Source of the DNA: Terrisporobacter sp. | GTDB taxonomy: Bacteria; Bacillota_A; Clostridia; Peptostreptococcales; Peptostreptococcaceae | Direction: 5' to 3' | Assembly: GCA_029851945.1 (NCBI GenBank) | Contig: JARKUZ010000066.1 | Span: forward strand, 1-9,481 | Length of the DNA stretch: 9,481 nucleotides | Shown here: one piece after another, positions 1-7,456 of the stretch | Position numbering within the stretch: position 1 is the stretch's first letter | How the letters are laid out: every line of letters starts with the position of its first letter | Translations under genes and position numbers: made by a program | Notes under the pieces: model-generated | The model's input: the letters and a program-made list of their open reading frames with translations, nothing else | Told to the model about the DNA's origin: nothing | Database searches by the model: none

Positions 1-772
1 TAGTTAAATAGCCATTATACCAACTTTCTAGCTCTGAAAATTCAATTTCATCATTTTTCTTACATAAAGTTAATACTTCTTCATTTGTAAATCCAAAATA
101 TTCATCGTATATTCTATCTTTTAGAAAAGTATACTCATCAAACATATTTAATGCTGATCCACTTGAATATTTCTTAATAGGTAGTACTCCTGTCATATAT
201 GCAAGAGCAACATAAGACTGATCCTTTAACAGTTGTCTTATAAATTCTAAAAAGTCATTTTGATTATTTTCAAAAAGATTATTAGTAAAAATATAATCCC
301 ATTCATCAAAAATAAAAATAAATTTATCATTTGTAGCATTTAACATATGGTTTATTGTAAAATATTCACTAGGATCAATATCAGGATACTTATCACTTAT
401 ATCCTTTATTAAATTCGCTTTAATCATTCCTATATAATCATTATATGTATTACCCCTATGGGATACTTGATTAAATGAAATACTTATAACATTATATTTA
501 TTTAAATGTTCTTTATAACTTTTATCTTTACTTATTTTTAATTTATCAAATATATTCTGTGAATCTACAGCCTTTGAGTAGTAAGCTCCAAGCATATCTA
601 CAACTGATGATTTACCAAACCTTCTAGGTCTTGTTATACAAATATACTTACTTTTAGTTGAAACTTTACTATTAAGGGATTTTATTATCTGTGATTTATC
701 TATAAAATAATATTCTCTAGCAAGTTCACTATAATTTTCAAAAGGTGATTTTGTATTTAAATATATAGCCAT
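1..772 (-). CDS. AAA-ATPase-like protein (PF09820 type), N-terminal part, truncated by window edge
   Basis: The visible 257 residues form the ATPase half of the AAA-ATPase-like family (PF09820). Full members are usually about 500-580 residues and normally end in a PD-(D/E)XK nuclease-like domain (PF08011), which would lie off the window. Seen here: a Walker A in the family's own form, RPRRFGKSS (residues 48-56); a hydrophobic strand ending in a Walker B-like FDEWD (D156, E157); a TGVLPI segment; FGFTNEEV; and the hallmark WYNGY just before the edge. The ATG at 770-772 is preceded by GGGGGAAGG, a strong ribosome binding site. It is 149 nt downstream of jetD on the same strand and has its own -10 box, so it is probably transcribed separately. 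The biological role of this family is poorly known; roles in prophages or defence islands are only suspected. The family call is firm, the function is not. Confidence 0.88.
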   Translation of the reverse strand, partial: MAIYLNTKSPFENYSELAREYYFIDKSQIIKSLNSKVSTKSKYICITRPRRFGKSSVVDMLGAYYSKAVDSQNIFDKLKISKDKSYKEHLNKYNVISISFNQVSHRGNTYNDYIGMIKANLIKDISDKYPDIDPSEYFTINHMLNATNDKFIFIFDEWDYIFTNNLFENNQNDFLEFIRQLLKDQSYVALAYMTGVLPIKKYSSGSALNMFDEYTFLKDRIYDEYFGFTNEEVLTLCKKNDEIEFSELESWYNGYLT

Positions 773-803
773 ACCTTCCCCCTAAAATAATTAATATATG
801 ATA

Positions 804-832
804 ATTATACCCTAATTAATGTATTAATAAAA
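804..832 (-). promoter_or_regulatory. Probable sigma-A promoter for the AAA-ATPase-like gene
   Basis: On the minus strand a perfect TATAAT (804-809), preceded by GGG, lies 31 nt upstream of the ATG at 772. Seventeen bases further upstream is only a weak -35 match, TTTTAT (827-832). The predicted leader is about 25 nt and contains the AGGGGGAAGG ribosome binding site. Two ATTAAT boxes (815-820 and 823-828), separated by two bases, sit between or next to the promoter elements and could bind a regulator, though such words are common in DNA this AT-rich. Confidence 0.5.
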
Positions 833-875
833 CGTAAAATAAGCTATTAATATATTTCATATATTATTTCCCTTT

Positions 876-911
876 AATCTATAAAAATAGTAATATCACT
901 TTCTATAGATT
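876..911. repeat. 12-bp inverted repeat between jetD and the AAA-ATPase gene (possible weak terminator)
   Basis: AATCTATAAAAA (876-887) and TTTCTATAGATT (900-911) are inverted copies with one mismatch (a G-U pair in RNA on the minus strand), separated by 12 bases. It starts about 10 nt beyond the jetD stop, where an operon terminator would be expected. However, the stem is almost entirely A-U, and the T-rich run (912-919) follows it only on the plus strand. As an intrinsic terminator for the minus-strand operon it is therefore weak; it would work better against plus-strand transcription. Confidence 0.35.
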
Positions 912-921
912 TTCTTTTTGT

Positions 922-2217
922 TCACAAAATTTCATTACTTAATTCTTTTATCAAATCCAAATACTCATCTATTAACAACTCTTGATATGCTGACCTTTTA
1001 TTTATTCTTAACTCCCTAATTACTTCATCCAACTCACTACAATTAATTTTATTTAATTGACTCATACTCTTTTCTTCAATAATATTATTAGACATAGTAT
1101 TTATATAACTTTCCCTAGTATAATTTAAAAACCTAACCTTCCCCTTATACCTTTCCTTTAGCTTATACGCAATCATTAAACCTTCCGGATCAAAATCTCC
1201 TGCATAATATATATTTTTTAAATCTCTAATTTTATTAAGTAATATATATGAAGATAAATTTAATTGTCCACTAGTACAAATCAATGAAATATTATTACCA
1301 GTTTCCTTTAATACCTTATGAAAAACTGCAGGATTTTCAAATATAAAAACTGTATTATTTACAGCCTTTAAATAATCAATTTTCAATAAATTACTTATAG
1401 ATATTTGTAAAGGCTCTCTCCATAAATTAAAACTATTAACAGCTGTAACTTCACTATTATCTTTTTCAAAAGCATTTAATCCATAAATAGTTGTATGATT
1501 TGATATTTCATCTTTTAATATACCAACTTCATAATATACCTCATTAATTTCATTTATATCTTTAGGCTCATCTTTATCAATAATAAAAGATATAGCTCTT
1601 ATAAATAGTCTTCCTGTAAATTTGTCAATATCAAAAAAATGAGAATCCCTTGTATTTACTGCTGAAAATACTGCTATATTTTCATATTCATCATTTAAAT
1701 ATGGAAGTTTATTTAGTGAATTAATTGTTAAAATTATTTTTCTCTTTAATTCTTCTAATTTATTTATTTCCTTTTCACTTTTATATTTTCTTGCAATAAT
1801 ATTATATCCATATTTTTTCTTATCTAAAATTTCAATAAACCACTGTTTACCAATGCCATTATCACAAGATTTTAATATATCTTCATAAAACTTTTCTTCT
1901 TTATATTTTTCTTCATCTTTAATTTCTTTATTAGTTTTTAGTTCTTTTCCAACTACTTTAACTAACAACTCTTCAAAACTATAATCTTTTAATTTTCTAT
2001 CAAATAATTCTCTAACTGTAGCAGATTTTATCTTAGCTTTTCCTTCAATTAATGCTTTAGAGTCAAAATTAGATAGTATTCGTCTTTCTTCTGTAGTGGC
2101 AGCTTTTAAAGTAAAGCTGCCTGTAATTTTTCCATATTTTTTATATTTACTATATACTTCTAAAAATATTTTTTTATAAATCTTATTGCTATTTATTAAA
2201 TCTAATGATTCTTTCAT
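922..2217 (-). CDS. jetD: Wadjet type III JetD, Toprim-domain nuclease subunit (DUF2399/TIGR02679)
   Basis: This 431-residue protein is the expected nuclease of a Wadjet type III system. It is thought to cut circular DNA that the JetABC SMC complex has captured. The N-terminal two thirds fit the DUF3323-like region: TGSFTLKAAT (residues 33-42) and, further on, a conserved block ending near NTRDSHFFD. The C-terminal third is a Toprim fold related to the topoisomerase VI A subunit and Spo11. The metal-binding residues are visible: E294 in FENPAVF, then TSGQLNL, then D341 and D343 in GDFDPEG. The DxDP-x-G form resembles Spo11/TopoVI-A. The ATG at 2215-2217 follows AGGAAG with a 6-nt spacer. The gene begins 36 nt after jetC and is the last gene of the operon. 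No truncation or missing catalytic residue is visible. The nuclease role is inferred from studied Wadjet systems, not shown by this sequence. Confidence 0.93.
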   Translation of the reverse strand: MKESLDLINSNKIYKKIFLEVYSKYKKYGKITGSFTLKAATTEERRILSNFDSKALIEGKAKIKSATVRELFDRKLKDYSFEELLVKVVGKELKTNKEIKDEEKYKEEKFYEDILKSCDNGIGKQWFIEILDKKKYGYNIIARKYKSEKEINKLEELKRKIILTINSLNKLPYLNDEYENIAVFSAVNTRDSHFFDIDKFTGRLFIRAISFIIDKDEPKDINEINEVYYEVGILKDEISNHTTIYGLNAFEKDNSEVTAVNSFNLWREPLQISISNLLKIDYLKAVNNTVFIFENPAVFHKVLKETGNNISLICTSGQLNLSSYILLNKIRDLKNIYYAGDFDPEGLMIAYKLKERYKGKVRFLNYTRESYINTMSNNIIEEKSMSQLNKINCSELDEVIRELRINKRSAYQELLIDEYLDLIKELSNEIL

Positions 2218-2253
2218 ATAAATCTTCCTATTTCTTTTATCTACATAAATTTA

Positions 2254-5200
2254 TTATACTTCTATGTTAGTTTCCATAGATTTAACTTTTCCATTCCAGT
2301 GATATTTTATAGGAAGTACTACCTCTTCCCCCTGTCTAATAAGCTCATAAATAGCCAAACTCTTAACACTTTCATAAGTTCCCCAAAGAACTTGTGAATT
2401 AAGCACATAATCTAGCTTTAAACTTTCAATAAGTTCAAACATATATCCAATATTTTGATCATCAACCCCTGCAAAAGCCTCATCTAATGCTATTATTCTA
2501 GGGCAATCCTTCTTATCTGCACCATTATATCTAGCATTAACAGCTGCAAATAATGGAATGTACATTGCCATAGCCTTTTCTCCACCTGATAATCTAAAAA
2601 ATGCATTGTCTGTTAATTCTCTTTTAGGCTCTAATGACTTTGAATATGATAATTGAAAATCAAACCATTGTCTATAATCTAAAACATCACTTATTATTCC
2701 TTGATAACTTCTTATAGCTCCACTTTCTTCAGCAATTCTTTTTTGCTTCTTTAAGCTTTCTTTAAAGTGATTTGCTACCTTTTCTCTTTGTTCATCACCC
2801 ATAAAATCTGGTGTTCCTAATATTTTAGTAAGCTCTCTAATATCTAATTCTTCCTCACTACTTGCCTTTTTAGGTATCCATTTTAAACTTAATTTAAATT
2901 TATTTGATGTATTCATGTCTTCCATTAATTTATTAATTTGATTAACCCATGAAGTTGCCAAGTGTATTTTAGCATTTATTTTAGTGCTTAATGTTTTAAT
3001 TAATGTATCTTCAAATACTTCTCTTTCTTTATCACTAATTAATAAATTTTGCACTTCTATAGTATCATTTAATTCTTCAACTAATGAATATATACTAACC
3101 ACTTTTCTGTTAAATCTAACTTTTAAATCTGTTCTTACTGATTCTGATAATATTTCATTTATTTCTTCGTCTTCAATTTCATCATAATTGTCAAAAATAT
3201 TTCCTGAGCTTAAAGAATAATCACCTAAATCACCTTTAAATTTATTATAAACATCAAATAATTTTGATAATGTATTTTCCTTTTGAGATATATTGAAACT
3301 TTCGTAATTTGTCATAATATATGTTACTGCTTCTTCTACTGTAAGGTTATCTACTTCTTTTATATACTTTAAGTTTAATTCATTTTCTAAAACTGTAGTA
3401 TAAACATCTAATATACTATTTTCTCTGGCAATCTTCTTTTCAAGAGTTAATAAGTTATTACTTAAGCTTTTTATTTTTTCATCTGATCTTACAATATTTT
3501 CTTTTATATTAGAAATTTTTTCTGGATATAAATTAATTATATTTGTAACTTCATCATATTCTTTTTCAAGCTCACCTAAATTTAACTTTAATAAGGTTTC
3601 CTTTAATGAATTTATACTATTGTTCTTATAGTCTATTTTATCTTTTACTATTAATAAGTCACCATAAATTGAATCCATATCTTCATTTAATTCATCTATA
3701 ATTTCCTTAATTCTTTTTATATCAGATTTTTTATGTCTTAAATTTGTTACTTTTTCTGATAAATCTCCTATAACCTTGCTATATTCTGTAATATTTTTAA
3801 TAGCATTATCATAGCTTTCCTTATTTTTAGGAATTTTTATATATTCAGTAGCTTTAAATACCTTAATTTTTAATTGCTCTAACTCATTTTTTACTTTTAA
3901 TAATTTTTCCTCTAATGAATTTAAAGTTTTCTCTAAAACTTCTAATTGATTTTTTGTTTCATTTATAATTTTAATTCCAACTTCAATATCATTTGTTTTA
4001 GGGAAATTATCTATTTCTTCTTGAAGTTTATTTAACTTTTCCTCTGTAAATAATATTGATTTTTCTGTATTATTTAACTCATTTTCTATAGATTCTTTTT
4101 TAATATTTAGCTGAGCAATTTTTAATTTTCTAAAATTCTCTCTTGATTCCAAGCCTATATATTTTAAATCATAGTTTTTATAAGAACCACCATTTACTAT
4201 TCCTATTCCAAAACTTAAATCATCTTTAATAAATGTATTATTTTTATTGTTATTATCTATTGATATACTTTTTAATATTTCTTCTACTTGACTTTTATAT
4301 TTTTCAACAAACGTATTGTTTTCTAATATTAAATCATCTTTAATATTAGATATTTCTTCTGATTGTTCAGCAAATATTATTTTATATTCATGTCCTTTTA
4401 AACACTCTAATGCAATTTCTTTATACTCTAATGGAATAATAAGACTATTTAATATTCCCATATTAAATAAACTACCTTCCATATTAATTTTTCTTTTCTC
4501 TGATATTCCCTCATTAAAGTTTATACATTTATAAAAACTTTCAAATGGTATATTATTATTCGTTAAAATCTTTTTACAATTTGCTATATCTTCTGTATCT
4601 TCTATTATTTCTTTAGAATTTTCTATTGCTAAAATTTCGTTATTTATATTATTAATATCTTCTTGTAATAATCTTTTTTTATTTTCTAGTGTAATTTTAT
4701 TTTCAATAATATTACGTCTAATAGGCTCATTAACTTCTTTAATTATATTTAATATATTGCTACAATTAGAAATTTCTTTAATATTATTAATTTCTTTAAA
4801 TAAATTTACTAATTGTTTTTCATCTATATTTAATTCTGTAACTTTTCCTAAATATTCATTAACATCTTCTATATATTCACTTTTTAAATTTGTTAAATAT
4901 TCAATTGATTCTTTCAGCTTATTTTCTACAGACTCAGCTTCTCCTTTTTGGATATCTCTTTGCTCTTCTACTGTATTAAATTCTTTTTTGCAATTATCAA
5001 ACTGTAAAATTAAGCTATATGCATCTCTAACTAACTTATCATACTCATTGATACTACTTCTTATATCTTCAAAAATAAAATTATCATTTTTTAAAATATC
5101 TTTAAACCCAAAGTCTTCTTGAATATAACTTTCTTCTCTAAAGTATTCTTCATCATCTAATAACATCTTTATTTCATTTATTATATGACTAACTTCTAAA

Positions 5201-6327
5201 TCTAAATTTTTTATTTCACTATCTCTTTTTATTTTATCATCATTTTTCTTATTATATTTTTCTTGATTTTTATCACGATTATTTACTAATTCTTTTAATT
5301 CTTCTTCAGCTTTACATAGCTTATCTCTAGCATTAAATCCTTCACTATTTTTTAAAGCCTCTTCTTTTATTTTTGCTGAATTTAATTTATTTGTATATGT
5401 CTCAAGCTCACTCTTATTGTTTTCAATATATTTTAATATTTCTTCTTTTTTTAACTTTAAATTTTCTAAATCTATATTTAAATTTTTAACTTGATTTTTT
5501 TTACTATAATAATTTCTACTTTTATTATATAACTCACTTAAATTATATCTATTAAAAGAATCTCTTATTTTTATTGCTGATTCTCTACTCTTTTTTAGTT
5601 CTTTAAGTTTATTATTAAGACCATCCATATTATCCATAGCCTCAGACATAGTTCTTAAATCATCTTCTGATAATAAACTTAATGAGCTTTTTAATATTTC
5701 ATATATTACTGTTGGCTTAAAATCTTTAGATAATTTAGGACTTCTTACTTGTATTAATAAATTTAATAAATCTTTATAACTATCTATATCTGAATATCCA
5801 AATAAATGCTCATTAACCTTTTCCATATATTCTTTAGGACTTGTTGTATATATATTTCCTTCACCTAAAGCCTTCTTAAATTCTTTATCTGTTAAGGCAA
5901 ACTTCTTACCTTCTCTTTTTTTATAAAGTTTAAGTTCCTTATTAATTCTTCTTCCATCTTTTAATATAAAGTGCCAACACTCTAACTTTTTCCCTCTTCT
6001 AGCTCTAAATCCTATTCCAATAGTTAAGTATGTATTTGAAGATGGTTTTACAAATTCCATATAAAGATATGCTATCTTATCATTTTCTTCTTCATTTAAT
6101 AGTAGATAATTTTCTATTTTTCTAGCACTTGATCCAAATGGATCTAATCTACTTGGTCTTTTATCTCCATCTAATAATAATGGAATAAAACTTTGAGTAG
6201 TTACTGATTTACCACTACCATTAGTTCCCCTAAAAATAATTTTCCCATTTGATAACTCAAATTCTTCTTCATCATAATACCAAAAGTCAAATAACCCAAA
6301 TTTATTTGCAATCCATCTATCACTCAT
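2254..6327 (-). CDS. jetC: Wadjet type III JetC, SMC-like ATPase (TIGR02680)
   Basis: JetC is the motor: an SMC/MukB-like ATPase whose head-to-head dimer, with JetA and JetB, is thought to extrude DNA loops. I place the start at the ATG at 6325-6327 (MSDRW), giving 1357 residues. AAAGGAGG lies 8 nt upstream, and the family begins with this RW...GL..FWYYD block. An upstream in-frame ATG at 6363 would add 12 residues but has no comparable ribosome binding site. Order of parts: Walker A GTNGSGKS (34-41); a long coiled coil (about 235-575); a globular hinge-like domain (about 580-735); a second coiled coil (about 735-985); a family block starting at SWVNQINKL (W1127); ABC signature LSGGEK (1246-1251); Walker B RIIALDEAF with D1282 and E1283, followed by D-loop residues GVDD. 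All ATPase motifs are intact. The start overlaps jetB by 8 bp, suggesting translational coupling. Its ribosome binding site is the best in the operon. Confidence 0.95.
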   Translation of the reverse strand: MSDRWIANKFGLFDFWYYDEEEFELSNGKIIFRGTNGSGKSVTTQSFIPLLLDGDKRPSRLDPFGSSARKIENYLLLNEEENDKIAYLYMEFVKPSSNTYLTIGIGFRARRGKKLECWHFILKDGRRINKELKLYKKREGKKFALTDKEFKKALGEGNIYTTSPKEYMEKVNEHLFGYSDIDSYKDLLNLLIQVRSPKLSKDFKPTVIYEILKSSLSLLSEDDLRTMSEAMDNMDGLNNKLKELKKSRESAIKIRDSFNRYNLSELYNKSRNYYSKKNQVKNLNIDLENLKLKKEEILKYIENNKSELETYTNKLNSAKIKEEALKNSEGFNARDKLCKAEEELKELVNNRDKNQEKYNKKNDDKIKRDSEIKNLDLEVSHIINEIKMLLDDEEYFREESYIQEDFGFKDILKNDNFIFEDIRSSINEYDKLVRDAYSLILQFDNCKKEFNTVEEQRDIQKGEAESVENKLKESIEYLTNLKSEYIEDVNEYLGKVTELNIDEKQLVNLFKEINNIKEISNCSNILNIIKEVNEPIRRNIIENKITLENKKRLLQEDINNINNEILAIENSKEIIEDTEDIANCKKILTNNNIPFESFYKCINFNEGISEKRKINMEGSLFNMGILNSLIIPLEYKEIALECLKGHEYKIIFAEQSEEISNIKDDLILENNTFVEKYKSQVEEILKSISIDNNNKNNTFIKDDLSFGIGIVNGGSYKNYDLKYIGLESRENFRKLKIAQLNIKKESIENELNNTEKSILFTEEKLNKLQEEIDNFPKTNDIEVGIKIINETKNQLEVLEKTLNSLEEKLLKVKNELEQLKIKVFKATEYIKIPKNKESYDNAIKNITEYSKVIGDLSEKVTNLRHKKSDIKRIKEIIDELNEDMDSIYGDLLIVKDKIDYKNNSINSLKETLLKLNLGELEKEYDEVTNIINLYPEKISNIKENIVRSDEKIKSLSNNLLTLEKKIARENSILDVYTTVLENELNLKYIKEVDNLTVEEAVTYIMTNYESFNISQKENTLSKLFDVYNKFKGDLGDYSLSSGNIFDNYDEIEDEEINEILSESVRTDLKVRFNRKVVSIYSLVEELNDTIEVQNLLISDKEREVFEDTLIKTLSTKINAKIHLATSWVNQINKLMEDMNTSNKFKLSLKWIPKKASSEEELDIRELTKILGTPDFMGDEQREKVANHFKESLKKQKRIAEESGAIRSYQGIISDVLDYRQWFDFQLSYSKSLEPKRELTDNAFFRLSGGEKAMAMYIPLFAAVNARYNGADKKDCPRIIALDEAFAGVDDQNIGYMFELIESLKLDYVLNSQVLWGTYESVKSLAIYELIRQGEEVVLPIKYHWNGKVKSMETNIEV

Positions 6328-7453
6328 CTTTAGTTCCTCCTTTATAATCTTCTGGATATTCACCTAAAACTTTCCCAATAATAGGCATAAGCATAGTAAA
6401 ATCATTTTCTTCTCTTATCATAGAAAACTCTCTCATAAAGCTTCTTATTATGTTTATAAAAACTTGTTCACTTGCATCTCTTAATGCCTTTGTAAATCCA
6501 TGACCATGAATTTTTCTTACTTCAATAATAAATTCATCAAATTCTGAATTTTTCATAACAATAATATCATTGTCTTCCTTTTTAAAATCTCCTGATTTTA
6601 TTCTTCTTCTTACTTCATTATTAATAAATAAAACTGCTGAACTTTCACCTTTTTTATTTGGAAAAATATCTTTAATTTCATTTGAATTTTCTAAAACTGC
6701 TAATGTCCCATTTTTATGAACATGAATATCCCAACCTAAATTTTCTTCAAAAATACTTCTAATAAAACTTCTTTTACTTTTAATATAATCATAATCTCCA
6801 TTATCATTTTCATCATTATATACAACAGGTGATAAAAGTAACCTTCTAAAAACTCTATTTTTTCTAACTGTTCCTAAATCCTTACTTATTCCTGAAAACT
6901 CATCACTTAATAAATCTTCATATCTTTCACTATCTTCTATATCTTTATTAAATCTTCTTACTATATATCTTGATAATCCTGTACTTTCGTATAAAATATC
7001 TCCAGTTTCACTTTTTGAAAACTCTTCTTCACTGCCATCATTCTTTTTAATTATTCCAATATCTATAGCAAATTTCATGACCTTTATTAAACTTTTCCTA
7101 TTTTTAAATATAGTCCATTCAATCTTTTCATCTGGATAATTATGTTCTATATATTCTGTAATACTAGATAAAATAAATTGTTCTTCCTTATTTTTATCCT
7201 CTAAAAATGTAATTAATAAAATAAAAAATATGTATTCCTTAATTTCTGTAAATTCATTTATTCCCATCCACTCTTCTGGAACTCCTGGAATCTTTTCAAG
7301 TTTTATAAAATCATCTTTTATAATTATGTCATAAGCAAGATTATCATAAATAAAATTTTTATACTTATCTATATTATCTTTAATATCATAATATAAATCT
7401 TTATCTCTCTCTTTTAATATTAAATAGTTTTCTAATAAATCAACAAAATTCAT
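6320..7453 (-). CDS. jetB: Wadjet type III JetB, KITE-like subunit (DUF2398/TIGR02678)
   Basis: This 377-residue protein sits in the fixed second position of the operon and has the size and character of the DUF2398/TIGR02678 family. In studied Wadjet complexes JetB is a winged-helix (KITE/MukE-like) dimer that bridges the kleisin and binds DNA. The sequence shows no catalytic motif. It is a charged, mostly helical protein; the middle (about 155-215) is rich in Arg, with YIVRRF and RVFRRLLLSPVVY, the latter typical of the family. The C-terminal region has a long helix ending in LMPIIGKVLGEY. GAAGAGG lies 8 nt before the ATG (7451-7453), inside the end of jetA, and only 3 nt separate the two genes. 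Its last 8 bases, ATGAGTGA, also contain the start of jetC. The assignment rests on resemblance plus context; sequence identity within this family is low. Confidence 0.88.
   Translation of the reverse strand: MNFVDLLENYLILKERDKDLYYDIKDNIDKYKNFIYDNLAYDIIIKDDFIKLEKIPGVPEEWMGINEFTEIKEYIFFILLITFLEDKNKEEQFILSSITEYIEHNYPDEKIEWTIFKNRKSLIKVMKFAIDIGIIKKNDGSEEEFSKSETGDILYESTGLSRYIVRRFNKDIEDSERYEDLLSDEFSGISKDLGTVRKNRVFRRLLLSPVVYNDENDNGDYDYIKSKRSFIRSIFEENLGWDIHVHKNGTLAVLENSNEIKDIFPNKKGESSAVLFINNEVRRRIKSGDFKKEDNDIIVMKNSEFDEFIIEVRKIHGHGFTKALRDASEQVFINIIRSFMREFSMIREENDFTMLMPIIGKVLGEYPEDYKGGTKDE
6336..6341 (-). promoter_or_regulatory. Ribosome binding site that decides the jetC start
   Basis: A perfect AGGAGG (within AAAGGAGG) lies inside the 3' end of jetB, 8 nt before the ATG at 6325-6327. 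It argues that jetC begins at MSDRW rather than at the upstream ATG (6361-6363), so that jetB and jetC overlap by only 8 bp instead of 44 bp. Confidence 0.85.
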
Positions 7454-7456
7454 TTT

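Noticed and set aside
773..921. Small RNA or CRISPR-like repeat in the gap between jetD and the AAA-ATPase gene
   Set aside because: There is only one inverted repeat and short AT-rich words; no repeat-spacer pattern and no stable GC-containing structure.
2984..5122. Plus-strand open frames of 67, 72 and 121 codons (2984-3187, 4316-4534, 4757-5122)
   Set aside because: They lie opposite the coiled-coil region of jetC, have low-complexity Ser/Leu/Ile-rich translations typical of antisense frames, and show no family resemblance.
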